DNA from: Nitrospinota bacterium | Lineage (GTDB): Bacteria > Nitrospinota_A > UBA7883 > JADGGD01 | Reading direction: 5' to 3' | NCBI GenBank assembly: GCA_015229165.1 | Contig: JADGCD010000027.1 | Location: forward strand, 1 to 15,701 | DNA: 15,701 nucleotides | Part shown: positions 13,707 to 15,701 of the stretch, piece by piece | How the letters are laid out: every line of letters starts with the position of its first letter | Numbering within the stretch: position 1 is the stretch's first letter | The notes under the pieces: model-generated | Database searches by the model: none | Seen by the model: only the letters and a program-made list of their open reading frames with translations | Told to the model about the DNA's origin: nothing | Position numbers and translations under genes: made by a program

Positions 13707-14873
13707 ATGTTGCGAAAAATCGCCGAAACGAGCTATCTGGTCGTCCCCGCCGTCGGCATACTTGTGGTTATCCTGGTCCACTCCTACTTCGAGATCTACC
13801 GTCCCCTCACCTTCGAAACCCGCACCTTCGAGGGAAACCGGACCCACTTCGAGAAGCTGGAGCGGGCCGAAAAGCTGGTCGCCCTTACGCCGGAAGAGCT
13901 GGACGATATCCGGTTTCGCGCCGAACAGGGGCTGTTCGGGAGGCTCTCCCCCGAGGAGCGGGAAGCCTTTCCCACCGCCGCCGAACTGGCTGAGGAGCTG
14001 ACCGCCCGCTACGGCGCCGCCGACCGGGAAGCGGTCGCCAGCTTCATCGTCGGCGTCAGTCATCTGGCCGACGACGAGCCCCAACTGGCGGTCCGCTTCT
14101 TCCGCTCCTCCTACCGCCACGCCCCGACCCGAGCCGCCCATTTGGCCATCGGCTACAGCCTCAAGGTTCTGGGAGAAGATCTGGCCTCCTATGACGTCTA
14201 TTCCACGCTGAAAAAAGAAGCGCAAAAAGCGGGTGACGATACCCTGCTCGAACGGGCCTACCAGCTGTCCGACCCCACCACCGGGCGGTACAACCTGATG
14301 CTCGGAGTCGGCATTCTGGTCGGGGCCGTCTTTTCGGTCTTTCTGTCATCGGTCATGATCGCCGTCTGGCGTCGTGCGCGACGGCGGGGGCGGATGGGCA
14401 TCCTCCCCAACGAATGGCCCAGCATGCGATGCGCCCTCTATCTGCGCCGGTTCCGCGCCGCCCCCGACGAGGAATCTCTCGACCGGCTTGAAGAGGAGAT
14501 TGTCCCGTTGTTTGCGCGCCGTATCGACCGGTTCGGAGGCGACGACCGCCCCGCTCCCTTGCGAGAAATCAGGCGCGAGGCCAAGGCTATCGGCGCGGAG
14601 GCCGATGCCCGGCTGGTGGGGGAGCGGGAATATCTGTGCGCCGTTTTTCTCGACACGGTCGGCTTTCACGAAAAGGCCCAGGGCCATTATGCCCTTGCTC
14701 TGAGGGCGCTGGACCTTCCCGCGATCCATCTGGCCCGCGGCGTCTCCCTTCTCTACATGGGCAAGAAGGGGAGGGCGCGAACGTCGCTGCAGCGGGCCCT
14801 CGACCGAGGGGCGAAAACAGGAGAGGGTGGAGGCGCCGTCAGCCGGGCCGCAGGATACCTGGCGCGGCTCTGA
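13707..14873 (+). CDS. Unrecognised two-helix membrane protein with TPR-like C-terminus
   Basis: A 388-residue protein that I do not recognise as a named family. Membrane helices lie at about residues 10-27 and 196-221, the second followed by a strongly basic run (WRRARRRGR), so both termini are probably cytoplasmic. The roughly 170-residue loop between them, probably periplasmic, is helical and charged and has TPR-like spacing (VGVSHLADDEPQLAVRFFRSSYRHAP). The C-terminal part also looks like paired helical repeats (HLARGVSLLYMGKKGRARTSLQRAL). These features suggest a protein-interaction scaffold. The ATG at 13707 lacks a strong ribosome binding site. It diverges from the kinase gene and precedes a metal-type permease. 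Confidence 0.75.
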   Translation: MLRKIAETSYLVVPAVGILVVILVHSYFEIYRPLTFETRTFEGNRTHFEKLERAEKLVALTPEELDDIRFRAEQGLFGRLSPEEREAFPTAAELAEELTARYGAADREAVASFIVGVSHLADDEPQLAVRFFRSSYRHAPTRAAHLAIGYSLKVLGEDLASYDVYSTLKKEAQKAGDDTLLERAYQLSDPTTGRYNLMLGVGILVGAVFSVFLSSVMIAVWRRARRRGRMGILPNEWPSMRCALYLRRFRAAPDEESLDRLEEEIVPLFARRIDRFGGDDRPAPLREIRREAKAIGAEADARLVGEREYLCAVFLDTVGFHEKAQGHYALALRALDLPAIHLARGVSLLYMGKKGRARTSLQRALDRGAKTGEGGGAVSRAAGYLARL

Positions 14874-14880
14874 ACCGTCG

Positions 14881-14886
14881 TATACT
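14881..14886 (+). promoter_or_regulatory. -10 element upstream of the permease
   Basis: TATACT lies 43 bases before the permease ATG and directly after the preceding gene. No clear -35 is seen. It resembles the -10 at 13646-13651 in sequence and distance to the gene. Confidence 0.35.
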
Positions 14887-14928
14887 AAGAGGAGAATCAC
14901 AAGCGGGAAGCATGAACGGTGAACACCG

Positions 14929-15701
14929 ATGGATGACCTGACTGGCGTGAAGCCGCTGATTCTAGAGGAGAGTTGGCATCTCCTTGTGGACGCCGCCCCC
15001 TTCCTCCTTTTCGGCTTTCTCCTGGCGGGCGTCATCAAAAGTTTTGTCCCCCTCGACGCCGTTCGTCGCCACCTCGGCGGGGGCGGATTCGGCCCCACCG
15101 TCAAGGCCGCACTCATCGGCGTCCCGCTTCCCCTCTGTTCGTGCAGCGTCATACCCACCGCCCTCGCGCTGAAACGGCAGGGCGCCCACAAGTCCGCCGT
15201 CGCCTCGTTTCTCGTCTCCACCCCCGAAACCGGTGTCGACTCCATCGCCGTCAGCTACGCCCTGCTGGACCCGATCATGACCCTCTTCAGGCCGGTGGCC
15301 GCCTTTGTGGCGGCGCTGGCGGCGGGGGGGCTTGAGCTGCTGTTCGGGGAGGAGGAAAAGGAGCCGTTCAACCCCTTCCCGGTGGCGCAAAAGATGACGT
15401 GCGACGATGGCTGCTGCGGTTGCGAATCCCCCACCAGGGCGACGCCGTCCGAGCGGATCATAGACGGCGTTCGCTACGCCTTCGTCGATCTGGTGGACGA
15501 TCTGGCCGGGTGGATGCTGGCCGGTCTCCTGCTTGCGGGGGTGATGATGGTCATGCTTCCCGACGGTCTGTTCGACCGCCCCGGCTCCGACTGGGTCGTG
15601 ATGCCGTTGATGCTGGTGGCGGGGGTGCCGCTCTATGTCTGCGCCACCTCGTCGACGCCCCTGGCCGCCGCCCTGATCCTCAAAGGGGTCTCCCCCGGCG
15701 C
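14929..15701 (+). CDS. Predicted permease, SO_0444 / DUF318 (ArsP-like) metal efflux family, cut by window edge
   Basis: The first 257 residues are visible. Hydrophobic helices include LLVDAAPFLLFGFLLAGVI (about 18-36). The family hallmark is GVPLPLCSCSVIPTALALKRQGAHKSAVASFLVSTPETGVDSI (from residue 64), with Cys70 and Cys72. A second matching half appears at VPLYVCATSSTPLAAALILKG (from 233). Between the halves is a soluble loop with clustered cysteines, Cys158, Cys162, Cys163 and Cys165, likely to bind metal. The family is linked to export of copper, zinc or organoarsenicals; the substrate here is not decidable. The ATG at 14929 precedes the first helix by about 16 residues, with a weak GGTGA upstream. 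Confidence 0.82.
   Translation, partial: MDDLTGVKPLILEESWHLLVDAAPFLLFGFLLAGVIKSFVPLDAVRRHLGGGGFGPTVKAALIGVPLPLCSCSVIPTALALKRQGAHKSAVASFLVSTPETGVDSIAVSYALLDPIMTLFRPVAAFVAALAAGGLELLFGEEEKEPFNPFPVAQKMTCDDGCCGCESPTRATPSERIIDGVRYAFVDLVDDLAGWMLAGLLLAGVMMVMLPDGLFDRPGSDWVVMPLMLVAGVPLYVCATSSTPLAAALILKGVSPG

Noticed and set aside
14912..14941. Nine-codon open frame just before the permease
   Set aside because: Too short to support as a leader peptide. It has a fair purine-rich site upstream but no regulatory features such as repeated codons.

Overview
This is a GC-rich bacterial chromosomal window. Its core is most of an oxidative (reverse) dissimilatory sulfite reductase (Dsr) accessory locus. DsrE, DsrF and DsrH together with DsrC mark a sulfur oxidiser rather than a sulfate reducer. 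The cell is Gram-negative, as shown by a periplasmic triheme cytochrome, a Tat-exported ferredoxin and a periplasmic diheme peroxidase. A sulfur-oxidising proteobacterium or relative is most likely; I cannot fix the lineage from sequence alone.

Layout. Bases 1-580 hold the start of an IS481-type transposase gene (minus strand, cut by the window edge) and its upstream end. Bases 644-3655 (minus strand) run dsrN, an OsmC-like gene, dsrE, dsrF, dsrH. Bases 3656-3982 are a divergent regulatory region with promoters in both directions, an 18-bp palindrome and a possible leader stem-loop. Bases 3983-9155 (plus strand) run dsrJ, dsrO, dsrP, dsrC, dsrM, dsrK. dsrA, dsrB and dsrL are not in the window.

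From 9222 on the genes look like ordinary housekeeping or accessory genes: a HEAT-repeat DNA alkylation repair protein (minus), a diheme cytochrome c peroxidase with a clear intrinsic terminator, a family 2 glycosyltransferase, two copies of a 74-bp repeat, a cytoplasmic Ser/Thr kinase fused to a cyclic-nucleotide-binding domain (minus), an unrecognised two-helix membrane protein, and a metal-type permease cut by the right edge.

How the parts work together (family knowledge): in sulfur oxidisers persulfide sulfur passes along a relay that includes DsrEFH and is loaded on DsrC. DsrAB, elsewhere in this genome, releases it as sulfite using amidated siroheme, for which DsrN is the amidase. The membrane complex DsrMKJOP exchanges electrons between DsrC thiols, the quinone pool and the periplasm. 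Every part except DsrAB, DsrL and the upstream sulfurtransferases is here, but in an order unlike the textbook operon, split into two divergent arms, with an extra OsmC-family gene and an insertion sequence at one end.
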